Positions 52,044 through 61,310 of a stretch of 64,000 bases of DNA are shown here, piece after piece. The DNA comes from Aquabacterium fontiphilum (GTDB taxonomy: Bacteria > Pseudomonadota > Gammaproteobacteria > Burkholderiales > Burkholderiaceae_C). The number at the start of each line of letters is the position of its first letter. Position 1 is the stretch's first letter. The stretch is taken from positions 98,751 to 162,750 of the forward strand of contig NZ_JAAAPN010000011.1 in NCBI RefSeq assembly GCF_009909205.1, written 5' to 3'. A model generated the notes under the pieces. The model had not been told where the DNA came from. It was given only the letters and a program-made list of their open reading frames with translations, and did no database searches. Made by a program: the position numbers and the translations under genes.

Positions 52044-52424
52044 ATGATCTCCCTGTCCTTGCTCCGCCGGGCGACACCGTGGTGCCTTGCTGTCACGGCA
52101 TGGGCCGGCCTGACGGGGTGCCAACCGGCTGCGTCGGTGACGCCGTCTGACACCGAGGTGCTGGCCGCCGAGACCCGCCGCCCCGCCGACGCGGCGCTGG
52201 CCGCCAAGTACGAGCGCAGCTGCCTGAGCTGCCATGGCGTGCGCGGCAGCGCGCCGCTGACCGGCTACGCCCCGCACTGGACACCGCGGCTGGCGCAAGG
52301 CATGCCGACCTTGCTCGCCCACACCCGAGAGGGGCTGCGTGGCATGCCCGCCATGGGCCTGTGTCACGACTGCAGCGACGACGAGCTGCGCGCCCTGATC
52401 ACCTTCATGAGCACTGGCCAATGA
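52044..52424 (+). CDS. Cytochrome c5-type lipoprotein (SphD-like)
   Basis: 126 aa. The signal ends in a lipobox (LTGC, Cys26), so it is membrane-tethered on the periplasmic side. Heme motif CLSCH (Cys60, Cys63, His64); Met in GMPAMG as the sixth ligand; a second Cys pair CHDC (107-110) is typical of the c5 family. It should take electrons from the FAD dehydrogenase whose start overlaps its stop (ATGA). A similar cytochrome lies beside the oxidoreductase in the P. aeruginosa sphBCD sphingosine locus, as I recall it. Confidence 0.85.
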   Translation: MISLSLLRRATPWCLAVTAWAGLTGCQPAASVTPSDTEVLAAETRRPADAALAAKYERSCLSCHGVRGSAPLTGYAPHWTPRLAQGMPTLLAHTREGLRGMPAMGLCHDCSDDELRALITFMSTGQ

Positions 52425-53869
52425 TCCGCCTGCCCACCGCCTCGACCACCCACGCTCACCCGCCCTCTGCTGGACGCCGCCTCGTGCTGCAAGGAGGGGC
52501 CAGCCTGGCGCTGCTGCAGGCGCTCGGCGCCGCCACCCTCACCCACCTGGCCGCCGCCACCGACGCCGAAGCCGACACGCCCCCGCCCGCCCCCAGCCGC
52601 TGGCAGAACTGGTCGGGGCTGCAACAGGCCACGCCGGCACGCTGGCTCACGCCCGCCGACGAAGACGCGCTGCGTGAGGCGCTGGCGCGCACGCAAGGCG
52701 AGCTGCGGCCGGTGGGCTCGGGCCACTCGTTCACGGCGCTGGTGCCCACCTCGGCGACGCTCGTGTCGCTGGACCGCCTCGCAGGTGTGGTCGACATCGA
52801 CCCGGTGGCGCGCACCGTCACGGCCTGGGCGGGCACCCGCATCCAGGCGCTGGCGCGCGCGTTGGACGCACAAGGGCTGGCGCTGCGCAACCAGCCCGAT
52901 GTCGACGTGCAGACCCTGGCTGGTGCCATCGCCACCGGCACGCACGGCACGGGTGCCACGCTGCCGGCACTGCATGACGACGTGGTGGCCATGCGCATCG
53001 TGACGCCCGATGGCCGCGTGCGCATGCTGCGCGCCGAGCACGAGCCCGACGAGCTGGCTGCAGCCCGTGTTTCGCTGGGGGCCCTGGGCCTGGTCACGCA
53101 GGTCACGCTGCGTGTGGTGCCCGCGTTCAATCTGCACCGCACCGTCTGGCTCGAGCCACTGGAGGCCATGCTGGCGCAGGCCCCCGCCCTGGCCGCGCGC
53201 CACCGGCATTTCGAGTTCTATGTGTTGCCCTTCACCGGCTACGCGGCCGGCATCCGGCACGACGTCTACACCGGGCAGGACCTGGCCCTGCCGCAGCCGG
53301 CCGACGAAGATGTGCTGGGCGACCTCAAGGCCTTGCGCGACTGGCTGGGCCGCTTCCCGGCCCTGCGCCAATGGGTGGCCCAACGCGCCATCGACCCGGC
53401 CATGCGCGAGGAGGCCCGCCACCGCTCGTTCCGGCTGCTCTCGTCCGTTCGCGCCACGCGTTTCAACGAAACCGAATGGCATGTGCCCCGGGCGCAAGGC
53501 ATCGCCTGCCTGCGCGAGGTGGTACGCCGCATCGAGCAGCGCAACGAGGCCTTCTTCCCGATCGAGTTCCGCTATGTGCGCGGCGACGGCGCGTGGCTGA
53601 GCCCCTTTCATGGACGCGACAGTTGCTCCATCGCCATCCACGCCGCGGCCGACGAGCCCTGGCAATACCTGCTGAGCGACTTCCTGCCGCTCATGCAGCG
53701 CCACCAGGGCCGACCGCACTGGGGCAAGCTGCATTCACTGCGGGCGCGCGAGTTGGCCGCGCTCTACCCCCGCTGGGCCGATTTCCAGGCCGTGCGCCAG
53801 CGCTTCGACCCGCAGCAGCGCATGCTCAACGCCCACCTGCGCCAGCTCTTCGGGGTAGCCGCAGCATGA
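52421..53869 (+). CDS. FAD-dependent alcohol dehydrogenase/oxidase (VAO/ALO family; SphC-like)
   Basis: 482 aa. An N-terminal twin-arginine-like signal (GRRLVLQGGASLALLQALG, RR at 19-20) indicates Tat export. The FAD_binding_4 domain has PVGSGHSFTALVPT, where His102 is the likely covalent-FAD residue, and QTLAGAIATGTHGTG. The C-terminus is the D-arabinono-1,4-lactone oxidase domain (PHWGKLHSL). Relatives such as alditol oxidase oxidise a primary alcohol. With the cytochrome just upstream it is probably a dehydrogenase that passes electrons to heme. The substrate is inferred to be sphingosine or a related amino alcohol because ceramidase is in the same operon. Confidence 0.82.
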   Translation: MIRLPTASTTHAHPPSAGRRLVLQGGASLALLQALGAATLTHLAAATDAEADTPPPAPSRWQNWSGLQQATPARWLTPADEDALREALARTQGELRPVGSGHSFTALVPTSATLVSLDRLAGVVDIDPVARTVTAWAGTRIQALARALDAQGLALRNQPDVDVQTLAGAIATGTHGTGATLPALHDDVVAMRIVTPDGRVRMLRAEHEPDELAAARVSLGALGLVTQVTLRVVPAFNLHRTVWLEPLEAMLAQAPALAARHRHFEFYVLPFTGYAAGIRHDVYTGQDLALPQPADEDVLGDLKALRDWLGRFPALRQWVAQRAIDPAMREEARHRSFRLLSSVRATRFNETEWHVPRAQGIACLREVVRRIEQRNEAFFPIEFRYVRGDGAWLSPFHGRDSCSIAIHAAADEPWQYLLSDFLPLMQRHQGRPHWGKLHSLRARELAALYPRWADFQAVRQRFDPQQRMLNAHLRQLFGVAAA

Positions 53870-55176
53870 GCGGGCCTGCCCACCCGCCGCGCCGACGGCT
53901 GCTCAAGATGGGCGCCCGCCTGGGCCTGGGGCTGGGGGCGGTCGGCTTGTTGGCCTGGGCGCGCCCCGCCGCGCAAGGCCAGCCGCACGACGCGCATTTC
54001 AGCCGTCTGGCCCGGGCCTTGCAGCAAGCCGGCCTGGGGCACGCGCCCACACTGGTGATCGACCGCGACCGGCTGCATGCCAACCTGACCCGCATCCGGC
54101 AGGACATGCAGGCCAGCGGCCTGGCGCTGCGCCTGGTCAACAAATCGCTGCCCTGCCTGCCGTTGCTGGACGAAGCCGCCCGCGCGCAAGGCACACAGCG
54201 GCAGATGGTCTTCAACACCCCCTACCTCGGCCTGCTCGCGCAGCAGCAACCCGACCACACGGCGCTGCTGGGCAAGCCCTTGCCGGTACAGGCTGCCGCG
54301 GCCTTTCTGGAGACGGCCGCGGGCATGGGCTGGCCGGCAGCCGACCGCGTGCAGTGGCTCGTAGACACCCCTGCGCGGCTGGCGCAATACCGGGCGCTGG
54401 CGCGGGCACGAGCGGAGCCCATGCAGGTCAACATCGAGATCGATGTGGGCCTGCACCGCGGCGGGGTGACCCACATCGCCACGCTGCAGGAAATGCTGGC
54501 CCTCATGGCGCAGGAGCCCCTGCTGCGCCTGGGTGGCCTGATGGGATACGACGCCCACACCGAGAAGGTGCCCGACGCACTCGGCCAGCGCGAGCGCGCC
54601 CGCCTGGCCGCCCGCGAGACGTATCAGGCCTGTGTGGAGGCCGTCTTGGCCAGCCCCCTGGCGCGCGACCGGGCCAGCTTCACCTTCAACACCGGGGGCT
54701 CGACCACCTACCGGCTGCACACAGCAGACGGCCCGGCCAACGAGGTGGCACTGGGCTCGGCGCTGGTCAAGCCCTCGGACTTCGACACCCCGCTGCTGGC
54801 CGATCTGCAGCCTGCGGCCTGGATCGCCACGCCAGTGCTCAAGGTCGCGCGCTTTCAGACACCCACCGGCGTCGAAGCGCTGGGCATGGTGCTGCAGGCC
54901 TGGGACGCCAATCAGGCTGTGGCCCACCACATCCACGGCGGCAACTGGCTGGCGCAGCCCGCGTCGCCGGCAGGGCTGCAAGCCAGCGGCCTGATCGGTG
55001 CCTCGTCCAACCAGCAGGTGCTCTTGGGCTCGGGCCGCCAGCGCCTGCAGCCCGACGACCTCGTTTTCTGGCGCCCCACGCAAAGCGAGGCGGTGCTGCA
55101 GCAGTTCGGCGACATCGCCGTGGTCGAAGGCGACCGCGTCGTGGCGATGTGGCCCGTCTTCCCTGCGCGGGCCTGA
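53866..55176 (+). CDS. Exported PLP-dependent enzyme, DSD1/alanine-racemase-fold (SphB-like)
   Basis: 436 aa. Tat signal RRRLLKMGARLGLGLGAVGLLAW, so the PLP enzyme is folded before export. The fold type III barrel has the PLP lysine in LVNKSLPCLPLL (Lys93) and, later, IEIDVGLHRGGV, LGGLMGYDAH and NTGGSTTY, as in D-threonine aldolase and D-serine dehydratase relatives. The usual C-terminal zinc His-x-Cys/Asp motif of those enzymes is not seen; the chain ends at MWPVFPARA. Its start overlaps the FAD enzyme stop (ATGA). A retro-aldol or amine-changing step on an oxidised sphingoid base is inference. Confidence 0.8.
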   Translation: MSGPAHPPRRRLLKMGARLGLGLGAVGLLAWARPAAQGQPHDAHFSRLARALQQAGLGHAPTLVIDRDRLHANLTRIRQDMQASGLALRLVNKSLPCLPLLDEAARAQGTQRQMVFNTPYLGLLAQQQPDHTALLGKPLPVQAAAAFLETAAGMGWPAADRVQWLVDTPARLAQYRALARARAEPMQVNIEIDVGLHRGGVTHIATLQEMLALMAQEPLLRLGGLMGYDAHTEKVPDALGQRERARLAARETYQACVEAVLASPLARDRASFTFNTGGSTTYRLHTADGPANEVALGSALVKPSDFDTPLLADLQPAAWIATPVLKVARFQTPTGVEALGMVLQAWDANQAVAHHIHGGNWLAQPASPAGLQASGLIGASSNQQVLLGSGRQRLQPDDLVFWRPTQSEAVLQQFGDIAVVEGDRVVAMWPVFPARA

Positions 55177-55220
55177 GGGGCCTGACGCGCCCGCCTGATC
55201 CCGCCCTGAGGACCAACACC

Positions 55221-57284
55221 ATGCACATCCCGAACCCACACCAGGCCAAGGCGCCACGCCACGCCCGGTGTCGCACGCTGACCAACCGCCTGGCGGCCCT
55301 GGGCCTGGGCTTGATGGCGTCCTTGGCCCTTCCGTCCATGGCGCAAGGCTGGCGCGTCGGCGTGGGCATGAGCGACCTGACGGGCGAGGCCGCTGAAGTC
55401 GGCATGATGGGCTATGCGGAGCTGAGCCAGAAAACCAGCGGCATCCACCAGCGCCTGCGTGCCCGCGCCTTCATCGTCGACGACCCCCGCACACAGCGCG
55501 CCGCCGTCGTCGTGGTCACCGACACCGGTCTGGTCACCCAGGCCGTGCACCAGGCCGTGATGGCGCGTCTGGCGGCCCGCTACGGCGAGCGCTACACCGC
55601 GCGCAACGTGATGATCACGGCCACCCACACGCATGCTGGCCCCGGCGGCTACTCGCATTACGCGCTCTACAACATCACGGTGCTGGGCTTTCAGCAGCGC
55701 ACTTTCCAGGCCATCGTCGACGGCATCGTCGAGGCCATCGAACAGGCCCATGCGCGGCTGGCGCCGGGTGAGGTGCGCCTCAATCAGGGCGAGCTGCACA
55801 ACGCCAGCCGCAACCGCTCGCCACTGGCCTTCCGGCTCAATGCCGCAGAAGACCGGGCCCACTTTCCAAGAGAGATCGACCCGCTGATGACGGTGCTGCG
55901 GTTTCGACAGGGCGGGCGCGACATCGGCGCGCTGAGCTTCTTCGGCACCCACGGCACGAGCATGACCAACCGCAACACCCTCATCAGCGGCGACAACAAA
56001 GGCTATGCCGCCTGGCACTGGGAGCACGAGGTCGAAGGCGTGCGCCACCGGCACGACGCCGCCCCCTTCGTGGCCGGCTTTGCCCAGACCAACCCGGGCG
56101 ACCTGTCGCCCAACCTGAACCTGCGCCCCGGCAGTGGCCCCACCGACGACGAGTTCGAGAACACCCGCCTCATCGGGCTGCGCCAGGCGGACAAGGCCCG
56201 GCTGCTCAGCCGCCAGGCCAGCGAGCTGCTGGGTGGCGACATCGACTTCCGCATGCGCTATGTGGACATGAGCCGCGTGCAGGTCAGTGGCGCCTACACC
56301 GTGGATGGCCGCCCCGCCACGACCTGCCCGGCCGCGCTGGGCAGCAGCTTTGCCGCCGGCAGCACCGAGGACGGCCCAGGCCCCGGTATCGCGAAGGAAG
56401 GCCAGTCCAACCCGTTTCTGACCGCCATCGGCGGCCTGGTGTTCTGGCCCACGCACAGCCTGCGCGCCTGCCACGGCGTCAAGGAGGTGGTGATCCCCGT
56501 GGGTGAGATGAAGCCCTACCCTTGGACCCCCGAAGTACTGCCCATCCAGATCCTGAAGATCGGCAGCATGGTGCTGGCCGGCCTGCCCGCCGAGCCCACG
56601 ATGATGTCGGGCTGGCGCATCCGCCGGCAGATCGCGCAGACGCTGGGCATGGACACGCGCCGCGTGATCGTCGTGGGCTACAGCAACGCCTACACGCAAT
56701 ACGTGACCACGCCCGAGGAGTACAGCCTGCAGGATTACGAAGGCGGCAGCACCTTGTTTGGCCCGGCCACGCTGCCAGCCTACATGCAGGAGTTCGACCG
56801 ACTCGCGCAGGATCTGGCGTCAGGCCGCCCCACGGTCAGCACCCTGAGCCCGCGCGACCTGAACTGCTGCCAGCTCAACTTTCAGACCGGCGTGGTCTTC
56901 GACACCCCGGGGCTGGGGCGCAGCTTCGGTCAGGCGGTGCAGCAGCCGGACGCGCAGTACCAGGCTGGGCAGACCGTGCGCGTGCAGTTCCAGACCGGCC
57001 ACCCCAAGAACAACCTGCGCCGCAACGGCACCTTTGTCGAGGTACAGCGTGACACGCCGCAAGGCTGGGTGACGGTGGCCGACGACAGCGACTGGGCCAC
57101 GCGCTATCACTGGCGGCGCACCTTCGGTGCCGAGTCGGTGGCCGAGATCACCTGGGCCATTCCACCGGGCACGCCCGTCGGCAGCTACCGCATCGTCCAC
57201 CATGGAGACGCCCGCTCGCTGCTGGGCAAGGTCACGCCATTCCGCGGCACCAGCCGCAGCTTTCAGGTGGTGGCGACGAAGTAG
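55221..57284 (+). CDS. Neutral/alkaline ceramidase
   Basis: 687 aa, the usual length. A Sec signal ends at SMAQG (about 42). Zinc site ITATHTHAGPGGYSHYALYN and FFGTHGTSM; nucleophile Ser296 in NPGDLSPNLN, the family GDxSPN motif. The C-terminal Ig-like domain runs from about 540 and ends TSRSFQVVATK. It hydrolyses ceramide to sphingosine and a fatty acid outside the cytoplasm. It is last in the operon with the cytochrome, FAD and PLP enzymes, 44 bp after the PLP gene. The 3' end overlaps the MBL gene by 22 bp antisense. Confidence 0.93.
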   Translation: MHIPNPHQAKAPRHARCRTLTNRLAALGLGLMASLALPSMAQGWRVGVGMSDLTGEAAEVGMMGYAELSQKTSGIHQRLRARAFIVDDPRTQRAAVVVVTDTGLVTQAVHQAVMARLAARYGERYTARNVMITATHTHAGPGGYSHYALYNITVLGFQQRTFQAIVDGIVEAIEQAHARLAPGEVRLNQGELHNASRNRSPLAFRLNAAEDRAHFPREIDPLMTVLRFRQGGRDIGALSFFGTHGTSMTNRNTLISGDNKGYAAWHWEHEVEGVRHRHDAAPFVAGFAQTNPGDLSPNLNLRPGSGPTDDEFENTRLIGLRQADKARLLSRQASELLGGDIDFRMRYVDMSRVQVSGAYTVDGRPATTCPAALGSSFAAGSTEDGPGPGIAKEGQSNPFLTAIGGLVFWPTHSLRACHGVKEVVIPVGEMKPYPWTPEVLPIQILKIGSMVLAGLPAEPTMMSGWRIRRQIAQTLGMDTRRVIVVGYSNAYTQYVTTPEEYSLQDYEGGSTLFGPATLPAYMQEFDRLAQDLASGRPTVSTLSPRDLNCCQLNFQTGVVFDTPGLGRSFGQAVQQPDAQYQAGQTVRVQFQTGHPKNNLRRNGTFVEVQRDTPQGWVTVADDSDWATRYHWRRTFGAESVAEITWAIPPGTPVGSYRIVHHGDARSLLGKVTPFRGTSRSFQVVATK

Positions 57285-58180
57285 CCGTCCTGCTCGGTCG
57301 CGGCGCCCACGCGCAGCAACTGCGCGGCCATGTAGGCAGCCACCGCCTCGGGGTCGTCGGGCAGATGGGCGCGCATCGCGGCGTTGCCGCCCAGGCTGCG
57401 GTCCACCATGGCCGCCAGCTCGGCGCGGCTGAGGCGGCCGGCCTCCATCAGCTTGAAGGCAAGCAGCACCTTCAACGCGTTCTCGACATTGCGGCGTGGG
57501 TCTTCGCTGAGCCAGACGATGCGTGATCGGGCTGCCGCCAGCGCGGCACTGACTGCACCGTCGTCTTCACTGAACGGTGCCCCATGGCCCGGGATCACCA
57601 CGCGCGGCGCCAGCTGCCCGATCAGGTCCAGCGTGGCGGCCTGCTCGGCAAAACCCGCCACACCGGCGAGCTCGGGAAAGATCACGCCAAAGCCCTTCTG
57701 CCACAGCGCATCGGCCGAAATCAGAATGCCCAGCCGCTCACACCACAGCATCACCATCGCGTGGTCATGCCCGGCCGCCGGCAGCACCCGCCAGGCTTCG
57801 CCGCCCAGCGACAGGATGTCGCCGGGATGGATCAGCCCGTCATAGCGAAAGCGCGGGCACTGTTGGCTGGTGTGGTGGTAGCTCAGCCGGCTTTCATCCC
57901 AACGGTCCACCAGCTCGGCCTCTCCGGGCGGGATGAAGGTGCGCGCGCCATGACGCGCCTGCAGCCCTGCGTTGCCGCCCGCATGGTCGGAGTGCAGGTG
58001 GGTGTTGACGATGCGACGCAGCGACCTGCCGGCCAAGGCCGCGTCCAGCAACCGCACGGTGTCGTCGAGGTGGGTCACATAGCCGGTATCCACCACGGCA
58101 GGCTCGTCATCCAGGAACACGATGTTGTTGGACGACAGCCAGCCGCGCTCCAGCACGACCAGGTTGTCAGGCAGCGTCAT
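57263..58180 (-). CDS. MBL-fold metallo-hydrolase
   Basis: 305 aa. Zinc motif NTHLHSDHAGGN, further ligands in LPAAGHDHAMVMLW, SADALW and VVIPGHGAPF, all of the beta-lactamase-fold hydrolase type. No signal peptide. The C-terminal third (after about 220) is helical, as in glyoxalase II-like or lactonase-like members. The substrate is unknown. An ATG nine bases further upstream (MRRMTLPD) is possible. Confidence 0.88.
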   Translation of the reverse strand: MTLPDNLVVLERGWLSSNNIVFLDDEPAVVDTGYVTHLDDTVRLLDAALAGRSLRRIVNTHLHSDHAGGNAGLQARHGARTFIPPGEAELVDRWDESRLSYHHTSQQCPRFRYDGLIHPGDILSLGGEAWRVLPAAGHDHAMVMLWCERLGILISADALWQKGFGVIFPELAGVAGFAEQAATLDLIGQLAPRVVIPGHGAPFSEDDGAVSAALAAARSRIVWLSEDPRRNVENALKVLLAFKLMEAGRLSRAELAAMVDRSLGGNAAMRAHLPDDPEAVAAYMAAQLLRVGAATEQDGYFVATT

Positions 58181-58278
58181 GCGTCGCATGGTACGCCAAG
58201 CCCCCGGCTGTGAGGGCACACAGCGCGACTGAGCGACAGCGCCACCAGCGTGCGCAAAGTGGCCAGCAGCGCAGCGGA

Positions 58279-58617
58279 TCAGCCCGCGTGGGCCAGCGCC
58301 CGGGCCACCCTCAGGCGGCCTTCGCACCGCACCCGCTGAGCCGGGGCAGGCGCAGCCCGTCCACCCTCACGCCGGGGCGCGGCGCCTGCGCGCTCGAACA
58401 GCGCGACGGCGCGCGCCACCCAGGCGCGGTAGGCCAGGCCTTCCGGGTCAAAGTAGGGCACGCCGCGGTCGGCGAAGGCATGCAGCTCGCGCGCCAGCGC
58501 CGGCTCGGCGATCTGGTCAGCCAGTTCCAGCAGCGCGTGCAGCGCCATGGCACGCTCGCTCGCCAGCGGCGATTGCAGTTGCGCGCGCAGCGCGGCGGGG
58601 TGGTCGGGCAAGGACAT
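58279..58617 (-). CDS. Hypothetical protein downstream of ahpF
   Basis: 112 aa, helical and Ala/Arg-rich: LRAQLQSPLASERAMALHALLELADQIAEPALARELHAFADRG, then VPYFDPEGLAYRAWVARAVALFERAG. No family recognised. GGGAG precedes ATG 58617, which supports translation. It follows ahpF by 105 bp on the same strand; the gap contains a 14-bp palindrome. Confidence 0.6.
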   Translation of the reverse strand: MSLPDHPAALRAQLQSPLASERAMALHALLELADQIAEPALARELHAFADRGVPYFDPEGLAYRAWVARAVALFERAGAAPRREGGRAAPAPAQRVRCEGRLRVARALAHAG

Positions 58618-58631
58618 GGTGGCTCCCGTTT

Positions 58632-58645
58632 GACACGATCGTGTC
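58632..58645. promoter_or_regulatory. 14-bp perfect palindrome
   Basis: GACACGATCGTGTC, 15-28 bp before the start of the 112-aa gene. A second inverted repeat (CCGTGACA/TGTCACGG) lies between it and the ahpF stop. No T-run follows, so this is an operator candidate rather than a terminator. Confidence 0.4.
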
Positions 58646-58722
58646 TCGGTTTCGGCCGTGACACCGGCCCGCTTGAGGGCAGATGTCACGGTCGGGGCGC
58701 CTTGCATGCCCGATAAGCCGTC

Positions 58723-60282
58723 TCAACCGTGACGGATCAGGTAATCGAAGGCGCTGAGCGCTGCGGTGGCGCCCGCGCCCGCCGCGATCACGATCTGCTT
58801 GTAGGGCACGGTCGTGCAGTCACCGGCGGCAAAGACGCCCGGCACGTTGGTGTGGCCCTTGGCATCGATGAGGATCTCGCCGAACTTGGACAGCTCCACC
58901 GTGCCGCGCAGCCATTCGGTGTTGGGCACCAGGCCGATCTGCACGAACACGCCCTCCAGCGGCACCGTGCGCTCGTCGCCCGAGACACGGTCCTTGAACT
59001 TCAGGCCGTTGACCTTGCCCTGGGCGCCGGTGATCTCGGTGGTCTGCGCGTTGACGTGGATGGTCACGTTGGGCAGGCTCTTGAGCTTGTTGACCAACAC
59101 GGCGTCGGCCTTGAGCTGGTCGGCGAACTCGATCAACGTGACGTGCTTGACCACGCCAGCCAGGTCAATCGCGGCCTCGACGCCCGAGTTGCCGCCGCCG
59201 ATCACGGCCACATCCTTGCCCTTGAACAGCGGGCCATCGCAGTGCGGGCAGTAGGCCACGCCCTTGTTCTTGTACTCGGCCTCGCCGGGCACATTCACGT
59301 TGCGCCAGCGCGCGCCGGTCGACAGGATCACCGTCTTGGCCTTGAGCGTGCCGCCGTTGTCCATCTTGACCTGCACCAGGCCACCCGGCTGCTCCGCGGG
59401 AATCAGCTGCACGGCCTTCTGCAGGTTCATGATCTCGACGTCATAGGCCTTGGCGTGCGCCTCCAGCGCGGCCGACAGCTTGGGGCCGTCGGTCTCCAGG
59501 ATGGAGATGTAGTTCTCGATGGCCAGCGTGTCGTTGACCTGACCACCAAAGCGCTCGGCTGCGATGCCGGTGCGGATGCCCTTGCGGGCCGCGTACACGC
59601 CCGCTGCAGCACCAGCGGGGCCACCGCCCACGATCAGCACGTCATATGGCGCCTTCGCGTCGATCTTGGCCGCTTCCTTGGCAGCGGAATTGGTGTCGAG
59701 CTTGGCCACGATCTCTTCGACCGTCATCTTGCCCGAGGCAAACACCTGGCCGTTGAGGAAGACCATGGGCACGGCCATGATCTCGCGTTTTTCCACCTCT
59801 TCCTGGAAGGCGCCGCCTTCGATGACCGTGGTCTTGATCTTTGGATTGAGGATGGCCATGAGCGACAGTGCCTGCACCACGTCCGGGCAGTTGTGGCAGC
59901 TCAAGGACATGTAGACCTCGAAGTTGAAGTCGCCATCCAGTGCCTGGATGCTGTCGATGACCTCGGGCTCGACCTTGGGCGGGTGACCGCCTGTCCACAG
60001 CAGCGCCAGGACCAGCGAGGTGAACTCGTGACCCAGGGGCAGGCCGGCAAAGCGCAGGCTGTTCGCGGCGCCCACGCGCTGCAGCGTGAACGAGGGCTTG
60101 CGGGCGTCCTGCCCGTCGGTCTTCAGGGTGATCTTGTCGGCGCGCAGGCTTTGAATCGTCTGCAGCAGCGCGAGCATCTCGCGCGAGTTCTCGGAGTCAC
60201 TCAGCGATGCCACGATCTCGAACGGTTGTTGCACGCGCTCCAGGTAAGCGCCAAGTTGTGCCTTGAGGGTGTCGTCCAGCAT
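58723..60282 (-). CDS. ahpF: Alkyl hydroperoxide reductase subunit F
   Basis: 519 aa. The N-terminal double thioredoxin-like domain has CHNC in [15 protein letters not shown]-binding [21 protein letters not shown], the redox pair CPHC in [15 protein letters not shown](P)-binding [13 protein letters not shown] and the final [15 protein letters not shown] are all present. It moves electrons from NADH to AhpC. Start ATG 60282 ([15 protein letters not shown]) matches known AhpF starts and has AAGGA about 8 bp before it; an upstream ATG three codons earlier is less likely. Confidence 0.96.
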   Translation of the reverse strand: MLDDTLKAQLGAYLERVQQPFEIVASLSDSENSREMLALLQTIQSLRADKITLKTDGQDARKPSFTLQRVGAANSLRFAGLPLGHEFTSLVLALLWTGGHPPKVEPEVIDSIQALDGDFNFEVYMSLSCHNCPDVVQALSLMAILNPKIKTTVIEGGAFQEEVEKREIMAVPMVFLNGQVFASGKMTVEEIVAKLDTNSAAKEAAKIDAKAPYDVLIVGGGPAGAAAGVYAARKGIRTGIAAERFGGQVNDTLAIENYISILETDGPKLSAALEAHAKAYDVEIMNLQKAVQLIPAEQPGGLVQVKMDNGGTLKAKTVILSTGARWRNVNVPGEAEYKNKGVAYCPHCDGPLFKGKDVAVIGGGNSGVEAAIDLAGVVKHVTLIEFADQLKADAVLVNKLKSLPNVTIHVNAQTTEITGAQGKVNGLKFKDRVSGDERTVPLEGVFVQIGLVPNTEWLRGTVELSKFGEILIDAKGHTNVPGVFAAGDCTTVPYKQIVIAAGAGATAALSAFDYLIRHG

Positions 60283-60365
60283 GTCGGGCATCCTTTTTTG
60301 ATGAGTGTGTGAGTGACTTCGGGAACCGGCCTCCGTTTTGTGATCAGAGGCCAGAGGTGCAATCA

Positions 60366-60382
60366 ACCGCCTTGTGGGCGGT
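60366..60382 (-). terminator. Hairpin between ahpC and ahpF (weak terminator or attenuator)
   Basis: ACCGCC/GGCGGT around a 5-nt loop, followed on the minus strand by TTGATTG only. It lies in the 277-bp ahpC-ahpF gap and could let most transcripts stop after ahpC, giving more AhpC than AhpF. Confidence 0.35.
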
Positions 60383-60559
60383 GGTCAAAGGCGGGGTGAG
60401 GTGGTTTCGGGCGGGTTGGCGTGAGCTGGCACGCCATGCAGCAGGATGCCCGGCAAGGCGCAAACCGCAGTCATGGCCTGAGCCATGGCGAGGATTTGCA
60501 ACGCCGCGGGGCGCCTGCTGCAGGGATGGGCCGGCCACGCCGATCCGCCCGGAACCGCC

Positions 60560-61135
60560 TTAGATCTTGCCGACCAGATCCAGCGAGGGCGCCAGGGTCT
60601 TGGCGCCTTCCTTCCACTTGGCGGGGCAGACCTGGCCAGGGTTGGCGGCGGTGAACTGGGCGGCCTTCAGCTTGCGCAGGGTCTCCGACACGTCGCGGGC
60701 GATTTCGTTGCTGTGCACTTCCATCGTCTTGATCTGACCTTCGGGGTTGATCACGAAGGTGCCGCGCAGCGACAGGCCTTCTTCAGGGATGTGCACGCCG
60801 AAGGCGTTGCTCAGGGCGTGCGTGGGGTCGCCCACCAGCGGGAACTTGGCCTTGCCCACGGCCGGCGAGGTTTCGTGCCACACCTTGTGCGAGAAGTGGG
60901 TGTCGGTGGTCACGATGTAGACCTCGGCACCCGCCTTCTGGAACTCTTCGTAGCTGTTGGCCGCGTCTTCGATTTCGGTGGGGCAGTTGAAAGTGAAGGC
61001 AGCCGGCATGAAGATCAGCACGGACCACTTGCCCTTCAGGCTTTCGTCGCTGACTTCGATGAACTCACCCTTCTCGCCGCGGTTGACGAAGGCGGTGGTC
61101 TTGAACGGCTGCACTTGGGTGTTGATCAGGGACAT
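60560..61135 (-). CDS. ahpC: Alkyl hydroperoxide reductase subunit C (peroxiredoxin)
   Basis: 191 aa, Prx1/AhpC type. Peroxidatic Cys51 is in PAAFTFNCPTEIED (Asn before it where Val is common); resolving Cys170 is in GQVCPAKWKEG; GGLG/YF-like helix features are at the C-terminus. It reduces H2O2 and organic peroxides and is recycled by AhpF, whose gene follows on the same strand 277 bp away. The upstream region has no clear OxyR site by eye. Confidence 0.97.
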   Translation of the reverse strand: MSLINTQVQPFKTTAFVNRGEKGEFIEVSDESLKGKWSVLIFMPAAFTFNCPTEIEDAANSYEEFQKAGAEVYIVTTDTHFSHKVWHETSPAVGKAKFPLVGDPTHALSNAFGVHIPEEGLSLRGTFVINPEGQIKTMEVHSNEIARDVSETLRKLKAAQFTAANPGQVCPAKWKEGAKTLAPSLDLVGKI

Positions 61136-61310
61136 GTCGGTTTCCTCTTGGTGGGTTGGTTGACAACAAAAAGCGATCTTAGGCCAGTCATTCCCATATG
61201 GCGAATTGATTGACCAAATCTAGTCTATTGTCAAACACTATTGAGTACGTCGATTGCCCTGCATCGCCCTCCAGTTTGTGCGGCCAGTCATGGCTGCGTC
61301 ATGGCCTCGT

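Noticed and set aside
58729..60312. 527-codon plus-strand frame opposite ahpF
   Set aside because: Shadow of ahpF; no recognisable domain.
61225..61243. Possible OxyR site upstream of ahpC (CTATTG repeated)
   Set aside because: The two CTATTG copies are 13 bp apart and in direct order, not the 10-bp-spaced ATAGnT/CTAT pattern of OxyR sites.
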